From Bryobacterales bacterium (GTDB taxonomy: Bacteria > Acidobacteriota > Terriglobia > Bryobacterales > Bryobacteraceae), in NCBI GenBank assembly GCA_016789785.1, contig JAEUQE010000002.1, forward strand, positions 43,927 through 107,926: a stretch of 64,000 nucleotides of DNA, given 5' to 3'. The stretch's first letter is position 1; the number at the start of each line of letters is the position of its first letter. A program made the position numbers and the translations under genes. The notes under the pieces are model-generated. The model did no database searches. It saw nothing but the letters and a program-made list of their open reading frames with translations, and had not been told where the DNA came from. Below are positions 46,134-54,030 of the stretch, one piece after another.

Positions 46134-46406
46134 ATGGCAGCAAAGCGACCCCCCGGAAGGCCCCCTTCAGCCACGGGCCCCTCGGGCGAACCTGAAAAGA
46201 CATCGCAGTGGCCGAAGATCGCCGTGAACCTCCGGCCCTCGACGAAGGTGACGCTGGACGGCCTGTGCTGGCTGCAAAGCCGCAGCGCGTGGATGGTGAT
46301 TGAGGACGCCCTGCTCGCATATGCTCAGAACCTCCCTCCAGATCAGCGCAAGAAACTCGCGACCCTGATCAAACTGCGGGACTCGTCAGGCAGCCCGCAG
46401 TCGTGA
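46134..46406 (+). CDS. Small basic DNA-binding protein, RHH-like
   Basis: 90 residues. A disordered, Pro/Arg-rich head (AAKRPPGRPPSATGP, AT-hook-like GRP) leads to a compact domain: WPKIAVNLRPSTKVTLDGLC (strand then helix) and SAWMVIEDALLAYAQNLP (second helix), the strand-helix-helix order of ribbon-helix-helix repressors. It is transcribed away from int, the start being 95 bp from the int start, and may control the int promoter. No close family named. Confidence 0.6.
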   Translation: MAAKRPPGRPPSATGPSGEPEKTSQWPKIAVNLRPSTKVTLDGLCWLQSRSAWMVIEDALLAYAQNLPPDQRKKLATLIKLRDSSGSPQS

Positions 46407-46424
46407 GGGCGCCACTCCGACACG

Positions 46425-46628
46425 TCACCGGAAGGGTCTCTTGTTTGAACTGGCGTTGACAGGCGGGAACAACTCACTCCACGAAACCCGCAACCGGCCA
46501 CGCGCGCCGTACAGCCTGATCTTGCCCTGCCTCGCCAACCGATAGATGGAGCCTGGGTGCATCCTGCCGACGATTGCGGCCTCGCGAATGCCCACCAGAT
46601 CTCGCGGGGTGGGTAGTGACGGAGCCAT
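46425..46628 (-). CDS. Excisionase/MerR-type helix-turn-helix protein
   Basis: 67 residues from ATG 46628 (GGAGG 5 nt upstream). LVGIREAAIVGRMHPGSIYR, LARQGKIRLYGARGRLRVSW has the HTH_17-type winged helix pattern (helix, turn with GS-x-YRL, then beta-wing GKIRLYG). The start overlaps the stop of the 43-residue gene before it (TGATG), so the two are coupled. Likely a recombination directionality factor for the nearby integrase, or a second regulator. Confidence 0.65.
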   Translation of the reverse strand: MAPSLPTPRDLVGIREAAIVGRMHPGSIYRLARQGKIRLYGARGRLRVSWSELFPPVNASSNKRPFR

Positions 46629-46759
46629 CAGTCCTCCACGCCAACGATACCGGTGATCGCCCGCCGGACCTCGCGGGAGACGCGATTGTCGAGTCGATAG
46701 GAGCCGTCTTGTCGCATTGTGCCGTTGCACCCGAAGCAACGGTACTGGCATGGCATCAT
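46628..46759 (-). CDS. 43-residue Cys-containing protein
   Basis: Starts at ATG 46759, after GAAGGAGGACTT, the best ribosome site in the element. Its TGA shares the A of the next gene's ATG (TGATG). The sequence begins MMPCQYRCFGCNGTMRQDGS: Cys4, Cys8 and Cys11 suggest half a zinc ribbon that would need a partner. The second half (VSREVRRAITGIVGVED) is helical. Strong start and coupling make it a real gene despite its size. Function unknown. Confidence 0.65.
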   Translation of the reverse strand: MMPCQYRCFGCNGTMRQDGSYRLDNRVSREVRRAITGIVGVED

Positions 46760-46937
46760 AAGTCCTCCTTCTTTAGTTTATGCTATCTATTACTACTGAC
46801 TACTATGCTAGTATCAACACTTCAGTCCCGAGTCGGAAACGGCCTAGAATCAACCGGAGGCGGTCCCCACGTGGGGTGATCCTTGCCGAGCACCGCTCAG
46901 CGCAATACGGTGTGCGCTGTGCGCAATGGGTGCCGCT

Positions 46938-48683
46938 TTAGTCACGGGCGTCCTCCGTGAACTGCGTAATTGTCTTCCGATGCCAAAGTGGCAGGTAGCT
47001 GCCCTGCAACCCGTACCGGTTCTTCCCCAACTTGAGCCAGGATTTCACTGGACCTGCCGGGAACGATCCATTTTCGAGCGTGCGTTTGCGGTCCTCGTGA
47101 TCGGGGTACAGGAGCATGACCGCCGCCGCGTCCTCTTCGATTGCTCCGCTGCCGCGGAGGTCGTGAACCTCAAGTTCGTTTCGCCGGTCGGCGCTGTTGC
47201 TCCTGCTGGTCTGACTGGCAAGCAGAACCGGAACTCCCAACTCCATCGCCGTTTGCTTCAGCGCACGGCTGATCGCGGTGAACCGCTCGTAATCGCCGCG
47301 CACGCTTCCTGTGGTTGCCATCAACTGCAGATGGTCCACCACCACGAAGTCAATGCGCTGTTGCTTGGCGAGACGTCGGGACTCCTCGATAATGGATTCT
47401 GGAGTGACGGCGGGTTTGGTCGAAACCAACAGTGGCAACTCTGACAACTCGCCTGCCGCGCGTGCGAGTCGGTGCCGCATGTCGGTGTAGTCTGTCGTCA
47501 TCCGCCGGTTGCGCTGTGACTCGCCGAATTCACGCAGATCAACGCGGCCAACGATGCCGCACAGCCGTTGGAAGACGTCTCGATGGCCCATCTCCATGCT
47601 GAACATCAGTACGCCTCGTCGGGTCTGGAGTGCGTGCAGCATGAACTGGAGCGCAAGTGAACTCTTGCCGCTGCCCTGGTTGCCACCGATAACGTATACC
47701 TCGCCGCGCTTCAGTCCGCCCGCCAGTGCGGCGGTAAGCCTCGCGAAAGGGGTAGGTATCCCCTCCTCGCGCGTAAAGTCCCAGAATCCGTCTGGGCCGC
47801 CGCACTCGGCGACGACATCAGCGAACCGCCTGACGTAGCGGTCGCTCTCTGCAGGAACCATGCTGCTGAACTCCCATTCGGGGGACCACTCTGCAGCCCG
47901 CTCGTAGAGTTCGCGGATCTGCTCGGCGGTGCCGCCCTTCGCCACGAAGTCGCTGACGTCGCCTTTCTCGGGTAACCCCGGAAGTTCGATGATGCGGACG
48001 CTCGCCGCTACGGGATCGAGAAGCCTCGCGACCTTGAGGGCGTGTTCCCGGCCCTTTTCGTCGTTATCCGGGAGGATGCCGACATGCTTGCCGTGGAACC
48101 AGTGCGCAAGCTCGGGCTTGAAGTTACCGGCCCCACCGTTGTTGCACGTGCCTACGAATCCGAGCCGCTCCAATGTGAGAACATCACGCTCCCCCTCGGG
48201 GATCAGCACCGTTTCCGCGGCGACCAGAGAAGGCAATCGGAACGGAACCGGCGTCACGCCGCCGAGCCCCCACACCCAACCACCGTTGCCGTCGGGCCGC
48301 CGCTGGCTGAAGCGCTTGCCAGCGCGGCGCACCACCTGGTACAGCAGCTTGCCTTCGGCGCTCACGTAATCGTAGCTGGCCTCGATGTCGCGTTCGTTCC
48401 ACGATGGAGCGGGCCGCCCGAGTAGCGCGAACACCGCCTGCTTGGCGTCGACAAAAGCCTTGCCAGAAATCGCCTGCTCAAGGCCGATGATGTCCCACCC
48501 TTTGCCGCAGGCCGAGTGACAAATGGAGTGTCCGCTCTGGGCGTTGACGGCGAAATTGGGTCGGGCCCCTTGGTGCACCGGGCACGGCCCTCGCCACTCC
48601 CGCGCGTCGGTCTGCTTGAGCTTCGGCACTCGGGCCGCGTAGTAGGCTGCGATTTCGTGGTGAGTGAACTCCATTGGCGTCAC
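46938..48683 (-). CDS. Primase-helicase (CHC2/TOPRIM plus DnaB-like), T7 gp4-type
   Basis: 581 residues from GTG 48683, which overlaps the upstream TGA by 4 bp (GTGA); ATG 48674 is an alternative. N-terminal zinc site Cys34-x2-His37 and Cys55-x3-Cys59; TOPRIM with Glu163 (IPEGERDVLT) and Asp206/Asp208 (GILPDNDEKG). Then a RecA-type DnaB helicase: Walker A GGNQGSGKSS (333-342), Walker B ending Asp450 (IDFVVVDHLQLM), LLASQTSRSN and an arginine-finger region GSGAIEEDAAAVML. It can prime and unwind the element's own DNA, so the element probably replicates after excision. Last gene of the replication operon. Confidence 0.93.
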   Translation of the reverse strand: MTPMEFTHHEIAAYYAARVPKLKQTDAREWRGPCPVHQGARPNFAVNAQSGHSICHSACGKGWDIIGLEQAISGKAFVDAKQAVFALLGRPAPSWNERDIEASYDYVSAEGKLLYQVVRRAGKRFSQRRPDGNGGWVWGLGGVTPVPFRLPSLVAAETVLIPEGERDVLTLERLGFVGTCNNGGAGNFKPELAHWFHGKHVGILPDNDEKGREHALKVARLLDPVAASVRIIELPGLPEKGDVSDFVAKGGTAEQIRELYERAAEWSPEWEFSSMVPAESDRYVRRFADVVAECGGPDGFWDFTREEGIPTPFARLTAALAGGLKRGEVYVIGGNQGSGKSSLALQFMLHALQTRRGVLMFSMEMGHRDVFQRLCGIVGRVDLREFGESQRNRRMTTDYTDMRHRLARAAGELSELPLLVSTKPAVTPESIIEESRRLAKQQRIDFVVVDHLQLMATTGSVRGDYERFTAISRALKQTAMELGVPVLLASQTSRSNSADRRNELEVHDLRGSGAIEEDAAAVMLLYPDHEDRKRTLENGSFPAGPVKSWLKLGKNRYGLQGSYLPLWHRKTITQFTEDARD

Positions 48684-49564
48684 ATCATCAGCCGCGGGCT
48701 GCGGAACTCGTCGTCGTCGCCGATCGGTGCGCCGATCTCATCGTTCCACCGCTCGCCGTTGAGCCAAGTGGTTGCATGCGGGCGTTTGTCCGGCGGCCTG
48801 CGAAGCATCTCGGGTGTTTGCGCATCGAGCCCCTGAATGACCGCGTCGAAGGTCTCACGTGATTTGACGGCTCGGAGAAAGGCCTGCTTGGCACGCTTTT
48901 TGTCGGTCGCCCGCCAGCTCCTGTAGAGCGCCCAGAACTGCTCGAACCAAACGTCTCGGCCCGCAGTGCCGTCTTTCGGCGTCTCGGAGTCAAGTTCCCA
49001 GTCGGCCCCTGTACCGCCCACCGGATCGAAGGGAGCGTCGTTGACGGATGGCAGCCCGTTGGTCACGGTATGCGAGTCGTCGCCCGAATGAGCAGAACCC
49101 AGACGCGCATCGGATGCTGCGCATGCGCATATATTCGTCTCCGAATCCGTCTCCGAATAAGGTGTGCGCGTGCTAGGCGTGTGCATAGCAGAGGCTGTGC
49201 AATCGAGCATCACGCGCCGTGCATCCCCTCCTGATCGAGGATCGGGGTATTTCGATTTGTTGCTTCTCACCTGTTGGCGAAAGTCCTGCACTTCGAGATA
49301 GGACTTTCCGTCTACCGTGTAGAGGACAATCAGCGGTCGCTCACCCGATACGCATTCGGCGAGCGCGGCCTCGATCTGTTCAGTTCCCATGAGCCCAGCC
49401 CGAAGCGGGTAGCATGCAGCGATCAGGATTGCGGGCCGCGCATCGAATCGCCCATAATCATCAACGACGTTCAGCAGGCGCCGATAGAAAACCTCTGCGC
49501 GCTGAGAAAGGCGATCGACGCGTTCGCTGGTGATGATGGTCTCGCGAATGATCCGGCTCGGCAT
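48680..49564 (-). CDS. Phage-type replication protein (helix-turn-helix, helicase-loader-like)
   Basis: 294 residues from ATG 49564; the frame opens at 49633 but the preceding gene's stop overlaps this ATG (TGATG). The N-terminus MPSRIIRETIITSERVDRLS, AEVFYRRLLNVVDDYGRFDA, and YLEVQDFRQQVRSNKSKYP is a well-known phage replication-protein pattern beside primase-helicase genes. A Ser/Thr/Asp-rich linker (about 120-205) precedes a C-terminal helical part (WFEQFWALYRSWRATDKKRA, FLRAVKSRETFDAVIQGL, ATTWLNGERW) like the tails of DnaD/DnaT-type loaders. Inferred role: origin recognition and loading of the neighbouring helicase. Confidence 0.75.
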   Translation of the reverse strand: MPSRIIRETIITSERVDRLSQRAEVFYRRLLNVVDDYGRFDARPAILIAACYPLRAGLMGTEQIEAALAECVSGERPLIVLYTVDGKSYLEVQDFRQQVRSNKSKYPDPRSGGDARRVMLDCTASAMHTPSTRTPYSETDSETNICACAASDARLGSAHSGDDSHTVTNGLPSVNDAPFDPVGGTGADWELDSETPKDGTAGRDVWFEQFWALYRSWRATDKKRAKQAFLRAVKSRETFDAVIQGLDAQTPEMLRRPPDKRPHATTWLNGERWNDEIGAPIGDDDEFRSPRLMM

Positions 49565-49734
49565 CAACGTCCCCTCGACAGCCTTCGCAGAAGCCACAGC
49601 CGCCACGAGCGCTCCACGCGATAGGTCGCGCAATCAAGGAGCGTCAGCACTCCGCGCGCCACACTGTGCGACTGATCAAGCACGAGCCTGAGTTCGGCGC
49701 GTAAGTCATCGATGGACGCGGAACGGATTTTCAC
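49564..49734 (-). CDS. 56-residue basic protein inside the replication operon
   Basis: GTG 49734 overlaps the AlpA-like gene's TGA by 4 bp (GTGA); its own TGA shares its A with the next ATG at 49564. Sequence: KIRSASIDDLRAELRLVLD, then QSHSVARGVLTLLDCATYRV, ERSWRLWLLRRLSRGR. Mostly helical, Arg-rich at the end. The overlaps at both ends are the evidence that it is translated. No family recognised. It could be a DNA-binding accessory factor. Confidence 0.6.
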   Translation of the reverse strand: MKIRSASIDDLRAELRLVLDQSHSVARGVLTLLDCATYRVERSWRLWLLRRLSRGR

Positions 49735-49928
49735 TTTGCCTCCCGGGCAGGAACTCGACCCGCGTCAAAGTAGGCGACGATATCGGCCTCGTCAAAGACC
49801 AGCGAGCGGCCCGCCTTGTGAAATGGGATCTCGCGATAAAACACCATCTTGCGGAGTTTCGACTCTGAGACGGGATACTTCTCGCAGACTGTCCTGAACC
49901 GAAGGAAAACCCGTGTGGCCTGGGTCAT
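49731..49928 (-). CDS. AlpA/excisionase-type DNA-binding regulator
   Basis: 65 residues: FLRFRTVCEKYPVSESKLRK, MVFYREIPFHKAGRSLVFDE, ADIVAYFDAGRV. This is the HTH_17 (MerR-like) domain used by AlpA-type activators and excisionases, with the I-P-F-x-K-x-GR-x-L-x-F wing complete. First gene of the overlapping operon, so it probably sets replication or excision levels. A double palindrome lies in the 107 bp upstream. Confidence 0.8.
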   Translation of the reverse strand: MTQATRVFLRFRTVCEKYPVSESKLRKMVFYREIPFHKAGRSLVFDEADIVAYFDAGRVPAREAK

Positions 49929-49946
49929 GCTGATTGTGTCCTTAAC

Positions 49947-50028
49947 GTCACTGGCTGTGACACTCTCAGCATGGGGCGTATTGCGCGCGAAGTCCCGCGA
50001 TATCGCACTTGGCGCAGTGCGATATCGC
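49947..50028. promoter_or_regulatory. Double-dyad operator upstream of the replication operon
   Basis: Two elements: GTCAC-tggct-GTGAC at 49947-49961, and a perfect 12-bp inverted repeat GCGATATCGCAC (49997-50008) / GTGCGATATCGC (50017-50028) with an 8-nt spacer. Each long arm also contains the palindrome GCGATATCGC, so up to four half-site pairs are available. It lies between the repressor-like gene (stop 50036) and the AlpA-like start (49928). Confidence 0.65.
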
Positions 50029-50035
50029 AGTGCTG

Positions 50036-50806
50036 TCAGTCGTGAGGGATGTCCTGACTTTGGACCCTCGAAAGTCTCAGCGGCGCGAAATCTTGATGGT
50101 TCAGTGCCTGTTTGAGTTTCTCCAGAGTGTCATAGCGGACCCTCTTGCCATCTAGCACGCGCTTCGTCGACTCACGGTTCGGCCCGCCGTATCGGGTCTC
50201 AAACTCCCAGCGGCTCTTGATACTGCGCTCCGCGAAGCGCTCCCGGAGCCACTCGGCGCGTCTCGGCCACCGCTTCGCAATCTCAGCGCAGATATGCCGC
50301 GCTGAACTCTTCGCCGCAGGCGCGGACATGTCATGCATCTCGTCTGCCGCCGCCGCGATCCCCTCCTCGATCGCGTCCCAGATTGCTTCCAGGTCGCGAT
50401 ACTCGAACAGCGGGTTGCTCTTCTCATCACGCAGAGCGGCTAGAATCCTTTCCTGCACGTGCTGCCCTACGGCGCCCAGAAACACACCCGAGAATTCATC
50501 TCCCGATCGCTCGAAGGTATCGATCCGAATCAGTGCTTCCGTCGTGTCACACAGTGGATAGTTGGACACGCTGAGCCGTCTGGCCGCGTTCTTTACGTGC
50601 CATAGCAGCCGTTCTCGGTTTTGGATAATGCGAGTGTCGAAAAGGCCAGGTGATGTGTAGTTGGCGACGGCATCCCGCAACGCGACAAGTACCGCATTCT
50701 CCGCCTCCTCGATTGACGCCAAGTCCGGCTCCAACGCTCCGGCACTGTCGCTCTTGGGAGCGTCGCAACATGGACTTCCTTGCTCCCGCGGGTTTTGCTC
50801 TTCCAT
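50036..50806 (-). CDS. Putative element regulator, unknown family with C-terminal HTH-like region
   Basis: 256 residues from ATG 50806 (GAGG 5 nt upstream; a TTG at 50851 is possible). The N-terminus is acidic, a middle helical region (about 45-200) has no recognised motif, and the end reads KSRWEFETRYGGPNRESTKR, VLDGKRVRYDTLEKLKQALN, which has the spacing of an XRE-type helix-turn-helix. Position, directly before the operator-rich gap and the AlpA operon, fits a maintenance repressor such as Stl of satellites. That role is inference only. Confidence 0.5.
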   Translation of the reverse strand: MEEQNPREQGSPCCDAPKSDSAGALEPDLASIEEAENAVLVALRDAVANYTSPGLFDTRIIQNRERLLWHVKNAARRLSVSNYPLCDTTEALIRIDTFERSGDEFSGVFLGAVGQHVQERILAALRDEKSNPLFEYRDLEAIWDAIEEGIAAAADEMHDMSAPAAKSSARHICAEIAKRWPRRAEWLRERFAERSIKSRWEFETRYGGPNRESTKRVLDGKRVRYDTLEKLKQALNHQDFAPLRLSRVQSQDIPHD

Positions 50807-51000
50807 CGCTCCCTCAACGATTGCCCTGCCCTGGAAAGATCCGGCCGCCAACCGGACAGGGAATCCGGCTTTCGCCCGGCCAAGGCTAGGCGGCTCTCTT
50901 CATCGTAGGTATCATCTCGCAGCCGCGCAACTTCCAGCCATAACGTCCAGCCCGTTCCACTGCGCCATTTTTGTAGTAGGATCGCGGTGGACGACGTATT

Positions 51001-53670
51001 ATGAAGTCCTCTTGGGTATCTTCGACTCTGATTCTTGTGGGCAGCCTTGCCCTTCGAGCTCAACCCAGCGTGATGGTCGGGCCGGTGCAGAGCCCAGTCA
51101 ACGGACACACGTACTATCTGCTCAGTCCAGGCACGTGGACAAGTTCGCAAGCGAAAGCTCGCAGCCTCGGGGGGAATCTGGCCACAATCCGCAGTGAGGC
51201 CGAGGACACATGGCTGTTCAACACATTCGGGCCCTACGCGCGGGGCGTCAATAACGGCCTATGGGTCGGATTCACGGATCAGGGCAGAGCTCCGGGTTCA
51301 TTCTCCTGGATAAGCGGCGAGCCGTTCTCCTTCACACATTGGAGTCCCGGCGAGCCCAATGGGCAACGCTGCCCCGTGGGCAGCGACTGCTATGGTTACC
51401 CTCAGTTCGGCCAGATTTTCGGGCCAGACGATACCAGGCGTGGCGAGTGGAACGACCAGCACGACGCCAGTTCATTCACTATTTATGGGGTCGTTGAGTT
51501 CATACCGGACGTCTCAATTACCGTCACCACAAACCCTCCCGGGCTTGCGATCGCGGTTGATGGAGTTGCCTATACAGCCCCCCGGACTTTCAATTGGCCG
51601 GCAGGAACACCCCATACCATGAGCGTTCCGTTGCAGCAGGGCACCGGTGGCTCGCGGTTTACGTTCCAGTCCTGGAGTGACGGCGGAACTGCCACGCACA
51701 GTATTGCTGCCTTACAGTCAGGCACACTGACCGCTTCATTCATGCCCGCCTATCAGCTGACGACGACGGTACTCCCATCGCATGCAGGGGCAATTACGTC
51801 GTCGCCAACTTCCTCGGATGGCTTCTTTGCCGCCGGGTCAGCAATCACGATCGCAGCCACTTCCATGCTGGGCTTCGTCTTTTCCGGGTATTCCGGTGAC
51901 CTCAGCGGTCTTGCCAATCCCCAAAGCATCGCGATGAACAGCCCCCGAACAGTCACCGCCAATTTCTCTTGTGCGTACACCATCACGCCATCCAGCACAG
52001 CGGTTGGCAGTGCCGGCGGAAACCTTGTCGTTACAGTGGCGACAGGTGCGGGCTGCGCTTGGGGAGTTACCAATCTGCCGATCTGGATCACGGTCGCAGC
52101 GGGTGGCGGCGGAAATGGGAACGGGAGTGCGTCTTTCTCGGTGGCGGCCAACACTGCGCCAGCACCGCGTACCGCAACCTTCACAATCGCCGGGCAGCAG
52201 TTCATGGTGAATCAAGCTGCGACGCCCGGCTGTTCATTCAGCCTGGACAAGAGCAGCCTAAACGTTTTGGCCGAGGGCGCGTCGGTGACGGTGTCGGTCG
52301 GTACATCATCACAGACATGCACGTGGACGGCGGTGAGCCTTGACCCATGGATCGTCATAACGTCAGGTGCAATGGGAACCGGAAATGGTCTGGCAACTCT
52401 TCAGGTGTTCGGCAACTCCGCAAGTGGCTCTCGGTCCGGATTCGTGAACATTGCCGGCCAGGTCTTCACGATCAATCAATCGGGTACGACTCCGCCAACC
52501 GGCTTGCGGTTTGTGCCGCTTCGCCCCTGCCGCCTCATGGAGACGCGCCCAGAATACAATTTCGAGGGCAGGATCGGCGACTTCGGCCCGCCCTTCATGA
52601 CGGCCGGCACGACACGGACGCTGGCTTTGCCGCAGTCCAATGTCTGTTCGATTCCAAACACCGCAAAAGCCTTTGTGTTGAATGTGACACTGATACCGCG
52701 CGGAGGGGTCGACCATGTCACAGTGTTCCCGGGTGGTGATACACGGCCGGAATTTTACACTGTCCGCTCGCCTGACGGCCAGATTGTGGCCAATTCAGCC
52801 ATCGTAAAGGCGGGCCCGGGTGGCTCGATTCAGGTGTACACGACGAACGACACTGACATCCTCATCGACATCAGCGGCTACATGACCGACAGCCCCACCG
52901 CAAACCTCGTCTTCTATCCGTTGGCCCCCTGCCGCGTCATTGAAACGCGCGCCGAATACCGGAGCCCGCCGGGTCCGTTCGGCCCCCCAACGATGAACAC
53001 GGGGGAGACCCGTCGATTCCGGTTCCCATCGTCGCCGCACTGCACCGTGCCGTCCGCCGCCGCGGCTTATTCAGTTACCATAACGGTGGTCCCACCGGGT
53101 CCGCTCCAATTCCTCACAGCATGGCCTGCGGGAGAACCACAGCCAAACATCTCCAACATCAACTCTCCGGCCGGACGGGTCCTGGCCAACAACGTCATTC
53201 TGCCCGCCAGCGCTGATGGCAGCGTGGAAGTCTTTGTGTTCAACCGCAGCGATGTGATCGTGGACATCAGCGGCTACTTTGCGCCGGATAACGGATCGGG
53301 CCTATTGTTCTTTCCAGTGACGCAGTGCCGTGTCGCAGACACTCGTCTTCCTCCGAACACTTTTGGTGGGCCGATTCTCGAGAACGAGTCCTGGCGTACC
53401 TATCCAATTCCGACATCGGCTTGTGGGATTCCGAGTATCGCTGGTGCATATTCCTTGCACTTGACCGCAATTCCGAACGGTTCACCAATGCCTTTTCTCT
53501 CGGTTTGGCCGGGCGTCCAGGGTCAGCCCACGACTTCTGTGCTGAATGCGTTCCAAGGCCAGACTGTCACCAACTCGGTTATCGTTCCGCCGAGTGGGGG
53601 CGCGATATCTGTCTACGCATTCCGTCGTACGCACTTGGTCTTGGAGGTGAGCGGGTACTTTGGCAGATAG
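51001..53670 (+). CDS. Secreted C-type-lectin cargo protein with BACON-like domains and triple GYF repeat
   Basis: 889 residues, signal peptide MKSSWVSSTLILVGSLALRA. Residues about 30-170 form a C-type lectin fold: TWTSSQAKARSLGGNLATIR, LWVGFTD, FTHWSPGEPNG (EPN, the mannose-type calcium motif) and GEWNDQ (WND). Two InlB-B/TIGR02543-like repeats follow (about 172-325: FTFQSWSDGGTATHSIAA, GFVFSGYSGDLSG), then BACON-type sandwiches (about 326-500). Three repeats start near 501, 636 and 767, each opening with PCRxxETR or CRVADTR and ending GYF/GYM. These match those of the host protein at 4771. Opposite strand to the replication genes; no good ribosome site seen. Likely surface glycan binding, carried as cargo. 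Confidence 0.82.
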   Translation: MKSSWVSSTLILVGSLALRAQPSVMVGPVQSPVNGHTYYLLSPGTWTSSQAKARSLGGNLATIRSEAEDTWLFNTFGPYARGVNNGLWVGFTDQGRAPGSFSWISGEPFSFTHWSPGEPNGQRCPVGSDCYGYPQFGQIFGPDDTRRGEWNDQHDASSFTIYGVVEFIPDVSITVTTNPPGLAIAVDGVAYTAPRTFNWPAGTPHTMSVPLQQGTGGSRFTFQSWSDGGTATHSIAALQSGTLTASFMPAYQLTTTVLPSHAGAITSSPTSSDGFFAAGSAITIAATSMLGFVFSGYSGDLSGLANPQSIAMNSPRTVTANFSCAYTITPSSTAVGSAGGNLVVTVATGAGCAWGVTNLPIWITVAAGGGGNGNGSASFSVAANTAPAPRTATFTIAGQQFMVNQAATPGCSFSLDKSSLNVLAEGASVTVSVGTSSQTCTWTAVSLDPWIVITSGAMGTGNGLATLQVFGNSASGSRSGFVNIAGQVFTINQSGTTPPTGLRFVPLRPCRLMETRPEYNFEGRIGDFGPPFMTAGTTRTLALPQSNVCSIPNTAKAFVLNVTLIPRGGVDHVTVFPGGDTRPEFYTVRSPDGQIVANSAIVKAGPGGSIQVYTTNDTDILIDISGYMTDSPTANLVFYPLAPCRVIETRAEYRSPPGPFGPPTMNTGETRRFRFPSSPHCTVPSAAAAYSVTITVVPPGPLQFLTAWPAGEPQPNISNINSPAGRVLANNVILPASADGSVEVFVFNRSDVIVDISGYFAPDNGSGLLFFPVTQCRVADTRLPPNTFGGPILENESWRTYPIPTSACGIPSIAGAYSLHLTAIPNGSPMPFLSVWPGVQGQPTTSVLNAFQGQTVTNSVIVPPSGGAISVYAFRRTHLVLEVSGYFGR

Positions 53671-53981
53671 ACGGGTTGACCCCGCCCGAATCAGGCGAAG
53701 TTTCGGGTTATCCGGATCGCCCGCACGCGAGCGATGTGTGTGTAGGGACCGTATGTCCCACCCCTCCCCCCTCCCGTCTCTTGGGGTGTGCCGGTCATCG
53801 AGGGTACGGCTACCCGGGGGGGCCGGGGCTGTGACGCGTTCTGTGACGTAACCCAGCCTGGATTACTGTCTGTGACGTAGGATTACCAAGAGTGATCACG
53901 AAGCGGCCAAGCGCTCCGAAGGCCCGTGAATACGGCTCGCGGTAACACTTCGTAACTGTCGGTCACCGATCGGTGTGGCAA
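53671..53981. other. Non-coding right end of the element
   Basis: 311 bp without a gene. Holds the right arm-type repeat (53830-53854), a third TGTGACG box (53871-53877) and a perfect palindrome CACCGATCGGTG at 53964-53975, 6 bp from attR. Confidence 0.6.
53830..53854 (+). repeat. Integrase arm-type site, right
   Basis: Same 25-nt unit as 44911-44935 with one change (T to C in the spacer), same strand. Lies about 130 bp inside attR. Confidence 0.65.
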
Positions 53982-54030
53982 TTCACACGCAGGAGGTCAC
54001 AGGTTCGAGTCCTGTCGCGCCCACCAGTCC
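53982..54030 (+). repeat. attR (49-bp direct repeat of tRNA-Val 3' end)
   Basis: Perfect copy of 44819-44867, lacking the tRNA 5' half. The next base starts the ATG of the gene at 54031, so before insertion that gene directly followed the tRNA. Confidence 0.93.

Larger units (their letters stand above)
44819..54030. mobile_element. tRNA-Val integrative element with replication genes (phage-satellite-like)
   Basis: About 9.2 kb between 49-bp perfect direct repeats. It contains an integrase next to the tRNA, a divergent RHH-type protein, excisionase/AlpA-like proteins, a four-gene overlapping replication operon, a putative repressor and one secreted cargo protein. All genes but 46134 and 51001 run toward attL. 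Integrase arm-type repeats flank both ends. No structural, packaging or conjugation genes are seen. Core content resembles PICI-type phage satellites or a reduced prophage. Both att sites and all frames are intact, so excision looks possible. Confidence 0.88.

Noticed and set aside
53982..54030. A second tRNA-Val gene
   Set aside because: Only the 3' half is present, starting in the anticodon loop; acceptor 5' strand and D arm are missing. It is the att repeat.
44819..54030. Integrative conjugative element
   Set aside because: No relaxase, coupling protein or type IV secretion genes are visible.
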